The notes: generated by a model from the sequence alone, not told the origin. Shown: positions 38,498 to 48,108, counted from the first letter of the stretch. The stretch is DNA of 56,950 bases from Candidatus Omnitrophota bacterium (GCA_029561555.1 JAKQXH010000045.1:1-56950), one strand, 5' to 3'. Numbers and translations are program-made.

Positions 38498-38890
38498 TCA
38501 TTTATCTTTTGACCACGTTCCGTCAAAAATCGCTTTTGCCGTATCCAGCAGTTCATTGATAAAAGGCTTCAGAATAACCGTAATTGCCCCTGCCTTTTCG
38601 CATCGGGCTACGATATCCGCGAGTTTTCCGTTGGTAAAAAAGACCACCGGGATATCTTTGGTTTCCGGGCCGGAAGTCAGCCTCTGGCAAAGCCCCACTC
38701 CGTCTTTTTCATTCCCCATGTACAGATCAAGCACAATCAAATCCGGCTTTTCCCGAACCGCTTTTTGGACAACCTCCTCAATATCATTCTTCAGGGATTC
38801 CACATGATACCCCGCCCCTTCAAGCCTCTTTTTCACGATTTTCAATATTGTCGCATCATCATCTACGTGAAAAATCCTTTTCTGAGCCAT
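38498..38890 (-). CDS. Stand-alone response-regulator receiver 4, atypical
   Basis: 130 residues. HVDDD pocket near residue 9, Asp in LIVLDLYMGNEKDGVGLCQR, which has an insertion where MPxMDG is usual (the Pro is missing), and FFTNGK where LTA is usual, with Lys in VILKPFINELL. This resembles receivers of multi-step relays more than transcriptional regulators. It lies 67 bp downstream of the split hybrid kinase, its likely partner. Confidence 0.9.
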   Translation of the reverse strand: MAQKRIFHVDDDATILKIVKKRLEGAGYHVESLKNDIEEVVQKAVREKPDLIVLDLYMGNEKDGVGLCQRLTSGPETKDIPVVFFTNGKLADIVARCEKAGAITVILKPFINELLDTAKAIFDGTWSKDK

Positions 38891-38957
38891 TGTTTCCTCC
38901 GGTTTAAAAATCTTTTTTCTGAAACATGCGAATTTTCACAAAAACAATTTTCGAATT

Positions 38958-40517
38958 TTATTTTGCCCAGTTCAGTAAAGCAGCGGGCAACTCTCCTTCA
39001 TCGGAACATTTTAAAAAACTGACTTCGGGTTCTTTTTCGACCCCGTAAGTTTCGGCGATCCCATCCCAATATTGTTTGAGAAATTTTTCAACCCGCTCCC
39101 GGAAATATTTTTCCTCCTCGGGCTGAATGGCAAAAACAAAAATCATTCTCGGATCATGCGCGTCAAAAAAGATCCCCGTTTCATCTCTGGGAAAGCTCTT
39201 CTTAGCCGCTTCGTCCAGTGATTTCATCTCTCTTTCAAATTCTTTCAAGTTCGACATCTCCCGCCCGGCCGGGAGTCTGATTTTTGCCGAAAAAATCAAT
39301 AGTTGCCTTTTCCTGCTTTTGGCTTTTTTAAGGCGATTCTTCATGTACAGTTCAAAAGCTTCTTCCTCCGTTCGAAGCGGGAGGCTGAAAAAAAACCGGC
39401 TTCCCTTCCCATATTCCGACTCAACCCCGATTTTCCCCCCGTGCAATTCGATCAATCCCTTGGAAATGGCAAGTCCTAGCCCCGTCCCCTGAATCCCGGG
39501 ACCTATCAAACGGCCGATCTGAACGAATTTACTGAATAATCGCGGAAGTTCTTCCGAAGGAATGCCGATCCCCGTGTCAGTGACGGAAAACAGGACTTCC
39601 TTCTCTTGCCGCGAAACGGCCACTTCAATGCTTCCCCCGTCCTGGGAATACTTGAAAGCATTGGATATCAGATTCGTCAGGACCTGCGTGACCTTGGCGG
39701 CATCGAGAAAGATCCGCGGATTTTCCGATCCCGCATCTTTTCTGAATTCCAAGCGTAAATTCTTGTTTTGCGCGGCATGCTGAAACCGCATCATGGCGGA
39801 CCGGATCAATTCATCGATAAAAACAAACCTCGGTTCCAGCTCCACGCCGCCGGCTTCGATCTTAGAAATATCCAAAAGATCATTCACGATTTTCGCGAGA
39901 CGGTCCACGTCCTCAAGCATGATCTGAAGAATTTCCCTCTGCTCGTCGTTCACCTCCCCCAAGACCCCCTCAAAAAGCTGAGCCACGCCCTCCCGGATCA
40001 CCGTGAGAGGGGTTCTCAGTTCATGCGAAACCGTACTGATGAATTCGTCTTTGAGACGCTCCAAACGTTTCCGCTCGCTGATATCTTTAATGATCCCGAT
40101 CGCGCCGACCAATTCGCCGCGCAGGTCCTTGAGCACCATGAGCGAAATATCCGCATCTAAAATTTCGTTGTTCTTCCTGAGAAGTTTTGCTTCCATGCGG
40201 TGCTCCAGCTTCTTTCCGCTGGAGGCCGCGTCATTTTTAATCTTCTTCCATGCCTCCTCGGGATAGATTTCGGAAATAGGCCGGAGATGCAAATCTTCGC
40301 GGCTCATTCCGAGCATGGTCTCCGTAAAACGGTTCCACGAAACAATCCGTTCGGCTTCATCCACCATAAAAATTCCGGCAGGCGAATTGTCAAAAATAGT
40401 CTTGTATCGCTGTTCGGCAACTTGGAGCTTCATTTCCGCCTGTTTGCGGCCGGTAATATCCGCACCGAAGATCAGCGCGCCCAGATACCCTCCCCGGGGA
40501 GCCTTGATCGGATTCAC
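38958..40517 (-). CDS. Histidine kinase, C-terminal part of a frameshifted gene
   Basis: 519 codons from GTG 40517, although the frame's protein similarity begins a few codons earlier (GITVNPIKAP). Content: end of a PAS domain (GALIFGADITGRKQAE), a full PAS (IFDNSPAGIFMVDEAERIVS), HisKA with the phospho-His H165 (STVSHELRTPLTVI), and HATPase with N, G1 and G2 boxes (NLISNAFKYS, DTGIGIP, GTGLGLAISKGL). After the ATPase a 130-residue extension has the strand and helix pattern of a degenerate GGDEF domain (LLIFSAKI, ETGIFFDAHDPRMIFVFAI). The N-terminal half is the overlapping frame 40390-41577; a +1 shift near 40527 joins them. Confidence 0.88.
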   Translation of the reverse strand: MNPIKAPRGGYLGALIFGADITGRKQAEMKLQVAEQRYKTIFDNSPAGIFMVDEAERIVSWNRFTETMLGMSREDLHLRPISEIYPEEAWKKIKNDAASSGKKLEHRMEAKLLRKNNEILDADISLMVLKDLRGELVGAIGIIKDISERKRLERLKDEFISTVSHELRTPLTVIREGVAQLFEGVLGEVNDEQREILQIMLEDVDRLAKIVNDLLDISKIEAGGVELEPRFVFIDELIRSAMMRFQHAAQNKNLRLEFRKDAGSENPRIFLDAAKVTQVLTNLISNAFKYSQDGGSIEVAVSRQEKEVLFSVTDTGIGIPSEELPRLFSKFVQIGRLIGPGIQGTGLGLAISKGLIELHGGKIGVESEYGKGSRFFFSLPLRTEEEAFELYMKNRLKKAKSRKRQLLIFSAKIRLPAGREMSNLKEFEREMKSLDEAAKKSFPRDETGIFFDAHDPRMIFVFAIQPEEEKYFRERVEKFLKQYWDGIAETYGVEKEPEVSFLKCSDEGELPAALLNWAK

Positions 40518-41577
40518 GGTAATCCCGAAAGACGTCCTGACCGCTGTCTCGGTGACGGATCACTAAATCATCAACCCGAACCGGTTTCAGGGATTCCCGG
40601 GCCTCTGCCAAAGCGTTTCGAAGATTTTCAATATCCCAAAGAACGCGACATGCCGACAAGGGTTTCCCCAGTACCTCGCCCCGCGGGATCCCCAAAGAAG
40701 CTTCCGCGAGAGCATTCCAATGGCTGATGGTTTCATCCGCGTCGATTCCGATCAAGATCGAGGTAATGGCGGACAGAAGCTGGTGGTATTGATCGCGGGT
40801 CTTTTCGAGTTCGGTCACGGCACGAACCCTCGCCGTAACGTCCCGGAATACAACCGCGAAGCTGGTCTCTTTTTCGCTGCGATGAAAGATGCGAGGGTTG
40901 GCCTCCATCACAAACCGTTGACCGCGAAAATCGGTGAGCGTCAATTCAAAAGGCGAACGGGCCTTTCCGGTTTGAAGCAAAGAAAACTCCCTTAGGAAGG
41001 AATCGACGGAATCCGCCGCGACTAAATTCAGATCCGAAATCCGGCAGCCGATCACTTCCTGCGCCTTATTCCCGAGGATTTCTTTCATGGCGGGATTGAA
41101 CGCAATAATTTTCCCTTCAAGATCCAGGACGACAATCGGATCCGGCGCACCCTGAACCATTTCCGCGCAACGGCGCTCGCTTTCTTTTAAGGCCAGCTCT
41201 TTCCGGTGGAATTCCACGGAAACCCGGATCGAATGGCACAATTCGCGGGCCGAAAACTTTCCCTTGATTAAATAATCCGAAGCACCCGCTTTCATCGCCC
41301 GGACGGCGGTTTCCTCGTCGCCGTGCCCCGTAAGAAAAACCGCGGGAACTTCAATTCCTTGCCCGCGAATTTCCTCGAGAAGTTCGATTCCGTTTCTTGC
41401 CCGCAAAAGGTAATCCACGATGCAAACATCGTAAAAATGATCCCGGACCTTCGAAAGCGCCTCATCAAATGAAGCGGCCTCTTCGAAAAAGACTTCCTCG
41501 TCGCCGAATCCTTTTTGAATCAACGTGCGGATCAATTCCGCAGACGATGAATCATCCTCTACGATCAGAATTCTCAT
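40390..41577 (-). CDS. REC-PAS-PAS N-terminal part of the frameshifted hybrid kinase
   Basis: 395 codons from ATG 41577. REC domain (residues 1-120) with VEDDSS pocket, Asp in CIVDYLLRARNG, Thr in VFLTGHGDE and Lys in YLIKGKFSARELC; then PAS (about 135-255, MVQGAPDPIVVLDLEGKIIAF) and a second PAS (about 265-345, ITSILIGIDADETISHW). The sequence makes sense up to VIRHRDSGQDVF; the last 47 codons are out of frame and read as the +1-shifted version of the PAS end found in 38958-40517. The intact gene would encode about 870 residues. The break is either a real mutation or a sequencing error next to a short T run. Confidence 0.85.
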   Translation of the reverse strand: MRILIVEDDSSSAELIRTLIQKGFGDEEVFFEEAASFDEALSKVRDHFYDVCIVDYLLRARNGIELLEEIRGQGIEVPAVFLTGHGDEETAVRAMKAGASDYLIKGKFSARELCHSIRVSVEFHRKELALKESERRCAEMVQGAPDPIVVLDLEGKIIAFNPAMKEILGNKAQEVIGCRISDLNLVAADSVDSFLREFSLLQTGKARSPFELTLTDFRGQRFVMEANPRIFHRSEKETSFAVVFRDVTARVRAVTELEKTRDQYHQLLSAITSILIGIDADETISHWNALAEASLGIPRGEVLGKPLSACRVLWDIENLRNALAEARESLKPVRVDDLVIRHRDSGQDVFRDYRESDQGSPGRVSGRADLRCGYYRPQTGGNEAPSCRTAIQDYF

Positions 41578-41589
41578 TCGTTCGGTTCC

Positions 41590-42027
41590 TTAACCTCCCA
41601 AGACTTCCCCTTCGGTAGTCTCGCCCGAAAAAGGAGGAGGAGGATTTAAAAGTTTTTCGATACTGTTAATCAAATCCTTCGTGCTGACCGGCTTCGAAAG
41701 GACGGGTTCGGCATGAAACGGCTTGCCGTCAACGATGCCCAAAAAAAGCTTTTCGCTCCCCTTCTTGGCCAGCGCCGTCACGTAAAGCAGGGGCGTCTTC
41801 CCGAATTCGGGATCCGTTTGAATCTCAACGGCAATATTGCTCCCCCGCTTGTCCGGCAGCATAATATCCAGAATCACCAGGTCCGGCTTATAAGCCCGGA
41901 CTTTCTCGAAAGCCTGCGCGCCTTTGGTTTCGAATTCGACTTCGTATTTGCCCGTTTTTTCAAGATTCTTTTTGAACATCTCGCAAAGTTTTACTTCGTC
42001 GTCCACGACCAAAATCTTCTTTTTCAT
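41590..42027 (-). CDS. Stand-alone response-regulator receiver 5, atypical
   Basis: 145 residues from ATG 42027; the open frame reaches GTG 42036, but the GGGGG ribosome-binding site fits only the ATG. Receiver with DDE pocket, Asp in LVILDIMLPDKRG, and Thr in LLYVTALAKKG; then an insertion of about 12 residues (GIVDGKPFHAEP) before the conserved Lys in VLSKPVSTKDL. A Pro-rich tail (NPPPPFSGE) ends it. It sits between the two hybrid kinases. Confidence 0.9.
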   Translation of the reverse strand: MKKKILVVDDEVKLCEMFKKNLEKTGKYEVEFETKGAQAFEKVRAYKPDLVILDIMLPDKRGSNIAVEIQTDPEFGKTPLLYVTALAKKGSEKLFLGIVDGKPFHAEPVLSKPVSTKDLINSIEKLLNPPPPFSGETTEGEVLGG

Positions 42028-42070
42028 CGAACTCACCCCCTTTCCTTAGTAAAATTTCTTGCGAATGATT

Positions 42071-43696
42071 TCATTTCCCTTCCGTTCCGCTTTTTACCGG
42101 AAATGAAATCAAGACCCTTGCCCCGCCTTCTTTCCGGTTTTCAATCATCACTCTCCCGCCGTGAGTCTCAATGATGCTCTTCACAATCGAAAGCCCGAGC
42201 CCGCTCCCCCCTTTGTCATATCGTGTCGTAAAAAACGGCTCAAAAACCTTGCTGATAATGTCCTCGGGTATCCCGGATCCGGAATCTTCAATAATCACGA
42301 AAATCTTATCGTCCGCGGTTCCGGGATATTGTTCGACAAAAGTTTTGACCCGCAGCTGACCGCCCTGAGTCATCGAATTGACCGCATTCGTAAAAAGATT
42401 GATAAAAACCTGTTCCATCCTGGTTTTGTCGGCCATCAAAATAATATCCCGTTCCGACAAATCTTTTTCGATTTGAATCGCATAGTGCTCAAATTCCGGT
42501 TTCAGAAGAATTAAAATGTTTTCGATAAGAGCACTTAAATTCTGTTCGGTCATGGAAACGCTTGAAAGACTGGCAAAATCCAGCATTCCCTTCACAATGC
42601 CTTCGGCGCGCTGAATGGACTGAGACATCGTTTCCATCACGGAACGGACATCCGGATCATTTTGAGGCAAAAGGCGCTCGAGACATTCCATTGCCTGCAT
42701 TAAAATCGCAAGGGGGTTTTTTACTTCATGCGCGACTCCGGACGCCAGCCGGCCGACCGATTCCCATTTTTCCGCCTGTACCAGCTGAGATTGAGTGGCC
42801 TTCAAATCTTCATGGGCTTTCCGGAGCTCAAACAATGTCTGAACCAGCTTCTGTTCTCCCAAAAGGCCCCGGCTGATCGCCTGCCTCAGTTTGGATTCCA
42901 TTTCTTTCCGCTTGGTCAGATCGTGAAAAACCGCCAAAAACATCTCCCGGTTTCCGTGCAAAACTCTCGAAACCGAAACCCCGGCATCGCGGAGAGCCCC
43001 GTTTTTATTCCGCATCCGGATTTCGGCCTCCTGAGTGCCTCCCTTCTCTCCGGCGGCACGAAACACTTCGAGAAGCTTTTGACGGTCCGGGTCCGCGAAA
43101 CAAATCTGCTCGAGAAAATTATCGCAGGCGTTCGCTTCCAGCATGGAATAGCCCGTCAGGTCTTCCATTCCGTTATTGAAGATTTCAAACCCCCCGATTC
43201 CCTCTCCCAAAATGATTCCCACGCGGATCGTCTCAAAAATCTTTTTCAGGCGATCCTCGTTCTGGCGCAGGATTTCTTCGACCTTTTTCTTTTCACGGTC
43301 TTTTTCACCCAAGCGGATCGCATATCGGATGGCTTGACAGAGAAGCTCAGGAGAAAATGCCCCTTTGACGAGATAATCCGCGGCACCGGCCCTCATCGCC
43401 TTGACGACCAAATTCAAATCCGCCTGGACCGTGAGAAAAATAGCCGGCGTCTGCACGCCGCTCCGGCGGATTTCCTCGAGAAGTTCGAGCCCGTTCTTCG
43501 CCCCCAGACGGTAATCGAGCAAAATCACGTCGTATTTCTGCCGGAAAATCCTCGGCAGAGCTTCCTCGAACGAGCGGGCAGTCTCAACCCGTGATTCCAA
43601 TTCTCCCCGGAAGCCATCTTCTATCAAACGTTTGATGAAAAGAAGGTCCGCTTCTGCATCGTCGACAATCAGCACGCAAAAGCTATGTTCACTCAT
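42071..43696 (-). CDS. Hybrid histidine kinase REC-PAS-HisKA-HATPase
   Basis: 541 residues, cytoplasmic (no membrane segment). N-terminal receiver with phosphoacceptor D61 (VILLDYRLGAKNG), Thr in IFLTVQAD and Lys in DYLVKGAFSPELLC; the same receiver subtype heads the split kinase nearby. PAS at about 150-270 (FETIRVGIILGEGIGGFEIF), a short coiled coil, then HisKA with H323 (SGVAHEVKNPLAIL, NtrB-like) and HATPase (NLFTNAVNSM, EDSGSGIP, GGSGLGLSIVKSI). With the receiver at the front, it is probably itself controlled by an upstream kinase. The five stand-alone receivers nearby are its likely targets. Confidence 0.93.
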   Translation of the reverse strand: MSEHSFCVLIVDDAEADLLFIKRLIEDGFRGELESRVETARSFEEALPRIFRQKYDVILLDYRLGAKNGLELLEEIRRSGVQTPAIFLTVQADLNLVVKAMRAGAADYLVKGAFSPELLCQAIRYAIRLGEKDREKKKVEEILRQNEDRLKKIFETIRVGIILGEGIGGFEIFNNGMEDLTGYSMLEANACDNFLEQICFADPDRQKLLEVFRAAGEKGGTQEAEIRMRNKNGALRDAGVSVSRVLHGNREMFLAVFHDLTKRKEMESKLRQAISRGLLGEQKLVQTLFELRKAHEDLKATQSQLVQAEKWESVGRLASGVAHEVKNPLAILMQAMECLERLLPQNDPDVRSVMETMSQSIQRAEGIVKGMLDFASLSSVSMTEQNLSALIENILILLKPEFEHYAIQIEKDLSERDIILMADKTRMEQVFINLFTNAVNSMTQGGQLRVKTFVEQYPGTADDKIFVIIEDSGSGIPEDIISKVFEPFFTTRYDKGGSGLGLSIVKSIIETHGGRVMIENRKEGGARVLISFPVKSGTEGK

Positions 43697-43722
43697 TCCG
43701 ACCCCCGATTCGTTTCCAAAGT

Positions 43723-45570
43723 TTAAATCCGCCCAGCTGCCTTGTTCATGGACTTCAGCGCCTTATTCAATTCCCATCCCTTCATCGCTTCAAGCGAAAG
43801 AGGCACAACTCGCCGCCAATTTTTATCCCCCGTCGTCCCCGGAAAATTAATGCGGGACGCCACGGGATCCCGGTTCAGCGAAGAATCCAGCGCAAGCCAA
43901 TCCTGCAGGAGTTGAATCGAGAAGATCGATGCGGATTGATGGATTCTCCCGAGAGCAGCTCGGATCAATTCGACCGAACATTTTTCCTCCGGCTTTCCGC
44001 TCAGGCCGAGATAGTTCCAGAATTTCTCCCGTTCCGTGAAGGAAGCCCGATAGGCATCCAAAAATTCGTAAATTTCATCCGGCCGTTTTCCCAAAGCCGA
44101 AAGCAATTTCCCTTCGTCGTCAAGATCCCTCCTCCATCTTAGGCGCCCTTCACGGGATTTTTTCGGATCAAAAAGTTCCCCCTTCACTTTCCCGAAATCA
44201 ATCCCTTTGAGTTCACATTGCCTGCGGAAAAGGCCTTCGTCAACGGTTCCCGCCTCAAATTCCCACCATCCGCGGAGGAAATGCATGTCATGCGTTGAGA
44301 TCACGGCAATCGAATTTTTGCGATAGCCTGCCGGGGACTTAAAATCATAGGTCTTACCCCAGTCTCTGACCCAACGCTGGACATCCATGCCGGGGGCCGC
44401 GAATTCTTCCAAAAGCCGGTAAGAACACGGAGGGACCATTCCCAAATCCTCGGCACATGGGAGCATCCCATTGCTCTCCACCATGACGGTCAGCAGAGTC
44501 CTTCCGTGATGCTCCCACACGCTTTCGTCCCGAGGGTCAAAAACCCCGTTGAGCCCCGCATTCTCGGGAGAATCGTTCACCGGAATCGTCCAAAGCCTGA
44601 AAAGCCCGACGAAATGATCGATTCGGTAGAGATCGTAAAAATTCTCGGCATACCGGAGCTTTTCGGTCACGTAATCGTAATGATTCCGCGCAATATTCTC
44701 CCAATGATAAGGCGGCATCCCCCAACGTTGTCCTTTCCAGAAATAAAGGTCGGGAGGAGCCCCCGCGGCAAGATGTAATTTAAAATAATCCTGATGAGCC
44801 CAGACGTCCGCGCTGTCCCGGGAAACCAGAAACGGGATATCCCCCATCAGCAAAACCGCTTTCGATGCCGCATACGCCTTCGCATCGCGGAACTGTTCGA
44901 ACAGTTGCCATTGAAGCCACGCGTAAAAATCAATCCGGCCCCGGTTCTCCTTCTCGAAACGCGACAAAGCGGCGGGATCTCTTCCCTTTAAATCCGCGGG
45001 CCACTCTTCCCAGGAAGATTGCCCGTATTTTTCCTTAATCACCTTGAAAAGCGAATAATCTCCGAGCCAAAACAAATTTTGCTGCTTGAACTTTTTGAAA
45101 GCGGCAGGCCCCGGAGTTTTTTGTTTCAAAAAAATACCGGCCAACAATTCCAATTTGGCCTGTTTGATCCCGTAATCCACAATTTCTTTATTTATCGGAA
45201 ATAACTTCCGGAGGGCCTCAATGTTTTTCCGGAACGGACCGATTTCCGCTCCGGTAAGCTGCCCCAGCGAAAGGTACATGGGATCCAGTGCAAAATTGCT
45301 TTGCGCATCATACGGCCTGAAATCAAAACCGACATCATTCAGGGGAAGCAGTTGTATCAGAGACATCCCCACGGAACGCGTCCAATCCACCAGCGGTTTG
45401 AGGTCAGGGAGCTCCCCGATCCCTACGCTCTCCGCCGAATAAACCGAAAAAAGAGGGGTCGCAATTCCCGCGCGCCGCCGGGTCCCGATCCGTTTCCATT
45501 GCCGGCCTGCCTTCATTTCAAGAAATGATTGGTATTCGTCCTGCGTTACTGTTTCTTTCACCCGCCCCAT
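43723..45570 (-). CDS. malQ: 4-alpha-glucanotransferase (GH77)
   Basis: Transfers alpha-1,4-glucan segments between maltodextrins. 615 residues. GH77 marks: SVGIGELPDLKPLVDWTRSV, IQLLPLNDVG, the nucleophile region YRIDHFVGLFRLWTIP, the acid/base Glu in LPCAEDLGMVPP, and ISTHDMHFLRGWW. The C-terminus includes a conserved NFPGTTGDKNWRRVVPLSLE. ATG 45570 touches its GGAG directly; GTG 45561, nine bases further, would be better spaced and may be the real start. The GH57 gene ends 15 bp upstream, so the two form a glycogen/maltodextrin pair. Confidence 0.94.
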   Translation of the reverse strand: MGRVKETVTQDEYQSFLEMKAGRQWKRIGTRRRAGIATPLFSVYSAESVGIGELPDLKPLVDWTRSVGMSLIQLLPLNDVGFDFRPYDAQSNFALDPMYLSLGQLTGAEIGPFRKNIEALRKLFPINKEIVDYGIKQAKLELLAGIFLKQKTPGPAAFKKFKQQNLFWLGDYSLFKVIKEKYGQSSWEEWPADLKGRDPAALSRFEKENRGRIDFYAWLQWQLFEQFRDAKAYAASKAVLLMGDIPFLVSRDSADVWAHQDYFKLHLAAGAPPDLYFWKGQRWGMPPYHWENIARNHYDYVTEKLRYAENFYDLYRIDHFVGLFRLWTIPVNDSPENAGLNGVFDPRDESVWEHHGRTLLTVMVESNGMLPCAEDLGMVPPCSYRLLEEFAAPGMDVQRWVRDWGKTYDFKSPAGYRKNSIAVISTHDMHFLRGWWEFEAGTVDEGLFRRQCELKGIDFGKVKGELFDPKKSREGRLRWRRDLDDEGKLLSALGKRPDEIYEFLDAYRASFTEREKFWNYLGLSGKPEEKCSVELIRAALGRIHQSASIFSIQLLQDWLALDSSLNRDPVASRINFPGTTGDKNWRRVVPLSLEAMKGWELNKALKSMNKAAGRI

Positions 45571-45585
45571 CTCCTTTTATCTCAA

Positions 45586-48108
45586 TCAACTGACCGCTGT
45601 AGTTTTAGCCGTCGAGTTCCCGTCATTTTCGGCACTTTTTTTTCCGAAAAAGCCACGAAAATCTTCCGCATCCACCCCCAGAGAATCCGAAATCTTCAGG
45701 ATCTTATTCACAAAACCGGGCGTCATAATTCCCGCATACCGGGAAGCAAAAACTTCCCCTTTCAATAAAGAAAACACACTGTTTTGCGCGCAGGTCAGAT
45801 CAAGCCCCACTCCAATCTGAGCGGCAAATGCCTGAATGTTTAGGCAAGCTTGAGCGGTCACATCCTCGGGATTCTTCAGGAGACGCTCCGCCGCGCATCC
45901 CAACTCTTCCGAAAGAAGCCGCGCAATCCCGTTTTTCCCGGGATCGAGTTTTGAACGTTCCGCTAAATGGATCAGGCCGACAACTTCGTCTTTTTTCCTT
46001 TCATCAAAGCCCGACGAGACCCATTTCAGGATTTCTCTCCGGAGTTTTTTCTGCAGTAAAAGCTCAGCGACGCAGGCAATATCCCCGGAAAGCCCGCCGG
46101 ATCTTGCCTTCATTTCCTCAGAATCAAAGAGCCCTTCATACACCCCGCAGAGGTCGGTCAAGCCCCGGCCGGCCAACTTTGAGAAAATGTCAATCCGGTC
46201 ATTCACAAGAAATTGCTTCAAAAAATAGTACTCCCCTTTAAAAAACCGGCTGACTTTTTCCACAAATCCGCCTGTGTCCCGGACAAAACCTTCATCAAAT
46301 ATCTTCTGTTCAAGCATTTGAAGTTCCCTGAGTCCCTGAAACGGTTTAACCAGGCAGGCCGGCTCTTGCCCTGCCGAGTTCAGGGCAAGAATAATGAATT
46401 CCCGCTCCTCCTGAGTCGTTTTGCAAAGCAGACGGATCCTCTGAAGGTGGCAACTCAAACCGTCCCGACATTCTCTTCGGTCATAAAAACATTCAAAATC
46501 AAAATTCCCGCGGGACAATTCTTCATCGGGGATCCCCAGCATAAAAGCAATCCCGAAAACCGCCGCCCGTTTCTCCCAGGAAACCAAGGCCGGCCTGACA
46601 AGCTTTTCGTAAACTCCGCGGCCGTTCCCGAATTCGGGAAGATTGCTTTTCGCCTTTGAAAGGCGTTTTAAAAATTCTTTTTCCAAATTAGCCCCTCCGA
46701 CTTCCGTCACAAGTTCCATCACCCGGGCGGCATACTGAAGGACTTGAACCGTTTCGATTCCGGACAGTTCAGAGAAAAACCATCCGCAGCTGGTGTACAT
46801 CAACATCGCATAACGCTGCGCCTCGAGAACTTTAACGCATAAAATTCGCTCTTCCTTCGTCAAGATCTTCCGCGCATGCTTTTTCAGGAAAGCTTCCACC
46901 GTCTCGTCCGAACGGTCCAACACCACATGGATATAATCATCACGGGAAAGCCAGAAATCCTCCAAATACCGGTTTCCGACTTTCTGGCAGACTTGCGCGG
47001 CTTCGTCGCGAAGCCAGTCCAATGCCTCCCGCAGAGGCCCTCTCCACTGCTGCGTCCATCCTTCGGGCCCGCCGGTCGAACATCCGCAATCCGTTTTCCA
47101 CCGTCCCACGCCGTGTGCGCAGCTCCACGAAGTTCCCTCCCCGTTTGGCCCCTCTTTCAGCATCACCGCATATTGCGGCGGATTCTCCGCCAGAAACTCC
47201 CCGTAATTGACGTCCAAAAATTTTCTTTCCGAAAGTTCGTGTGTAACAAGATAGGCCAGAAAATTATTCGCGAACGGTTTGTGGTGGCCGTAAGTCTCGC
47301 CGTCCGTCGCAATGTGAACCAGAGGATTTCCCTCTAGAGGGACTTCAGCCAAATCTTTCAGCTGTCCTCCGAACCGCTTGGCATCATAGCTGGCTTCTCC
47401 AAACGCCACATTCAGAGCCGTCAGGCCGTCATAGAAAAAAATATCCACAAACCGCCGGGAATCCTTCGCCAAAAAGCAGCGATACACCCTCCGGGGGTCG
47501 ATTTTTTTAAAATCGGAAAGATATTCCCAGCTTTTCCGGTTAAACGGCCGGATGGCGTCCGCCTGGCGGGGATCCAGGATAATGAATTTAATTCCGTAAG
47601 CGTTCAGAACTTCCAAGGTTTCCTGATTGCAAGCGGCTTCCGGAAGCCACAAACCTTCCGGCTCGCGGCCGAAACGGTACCGAAAGTCCTCAATTCCCCA
47701 CCGGATCTGCGTTTCCTTGTCCCGGCGATTGGCCAAAGGCAGAATCATGTGGTTATACCCCTGCGCCAGGGCATTTCCGTGCCCCTTATGCCGAACGAGA
47801 CTCTTCCGATCCGCCTCAAGAACGCAATCGTAAATCTCCGGATGCTTTTGGGCCATCCAGCTGAGCAGGGTCGGACCGAAATTAAAACTGATCCACTCGT
47901 AGTTGTTGACGATATCGGCGATCTTTCCTTTTTCGTTAAAAACGCGGGAAGCCGCGTTGGGTTGATAACATTCGAAATGAATGCGTTCGTTCCAATCGTG
48001 GAACGGAAACGCGCTCGGCTGGAAATCGATTTCCTCCGTCCAGGGATTCTCCCGGGGCGGTTGATAAAAATGCCCGTGAATACAGACATAAACCGTTTTG
48101 TTTTCCAT
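45586..48108 (-). CDS. GH57 glycoside hydrolase with DUF3536 domain
   Basis: 840 residues. The GH57 barrel starts at once: VYVCIHGHFYQPPRENPWTE (HxHxYQPP-like start), WISFNFGPTLLSWM, GHGNALAQGYNHMILPLANR, and EGLWLPEAACNQETLEVL with the catalytic Glu. A second acid region is IATDGETYGHHKPFAN. About 300 C-terminal residues belong to the DUF3536-type helical region. The enzymes act on alpha-glucans (amylase or branching type); the exact reaction cannot be read from sequence. It is cotranscribed with malQ. Confidence 0.9.
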   Translation of the reverse strand: MENKTVYVCIHGHFYQPPRENPWTEEIDFQPSAFPFHDWNERIHFECYQPNAASRVFNEKGKIADIVNNYEWISFNFGPTLLSWMAQKHPEIYDCVLEADRKSLVRHKGHGNALAQGYNHMILPLANRRDKETQIRWGIEDFRYRFGREPEGLWLPEAACNQETLEVLNAYGIKFIILDPRQADAIRPFNRKSWEYLSDFKKIDPRRVYRCFLAKDSRRFVDIFFYDGLTALNVAFGEASYDAKRFGGQLKDLAEVPLEGNPLVHIATDGETYGHHKPFANNFLAYLVTHELSERKFLDVNYGEFLAENPPQYAVMLKEGPNGEGTSWSCAHGVGRWKTDCGCSTGGPEGWTQQWRGPLREALDWLRDEAAQVCQKVGNRYLEDFWLSRDDYIHVVLDRSDETVEAFLKKHARKILTKEERILCVKVLEAQRYAMLMYTSCGWFFSELSGIETVQVLQYAARVMELVTEVGGANLEKEFLKRLSKAKSNLPEFGNGRGVYEKLVRPALVSWEKRAAVFGIAFMLGIPDEELSRGNFDFECFYDRRECRDGLSCHLQRIRLLCKTTQEEREFIILALNSAGQEPACLVKPFQGLRELQMLEQKIFDEGFVRDTGGFVEKVSRFFKGEYYFLKQFLVNDRIDIFSKLAGRGLTDLCGVYEGLFDSEEMKARSGGLSGDIACVAELLLQKKLRREILKWVSSGFDERKKDEVVGLIHLAERSKLDPGKNGIARLLSEELGCAAERLLKNPEDVTAQACLNIQAFAAQIGVGLDLTCAQNSVFSLLKGEVFASRYAGIMTPGFVNKILKISDSLGVDAEDFRGFFGKKSAENDGNSTAKTTAVS

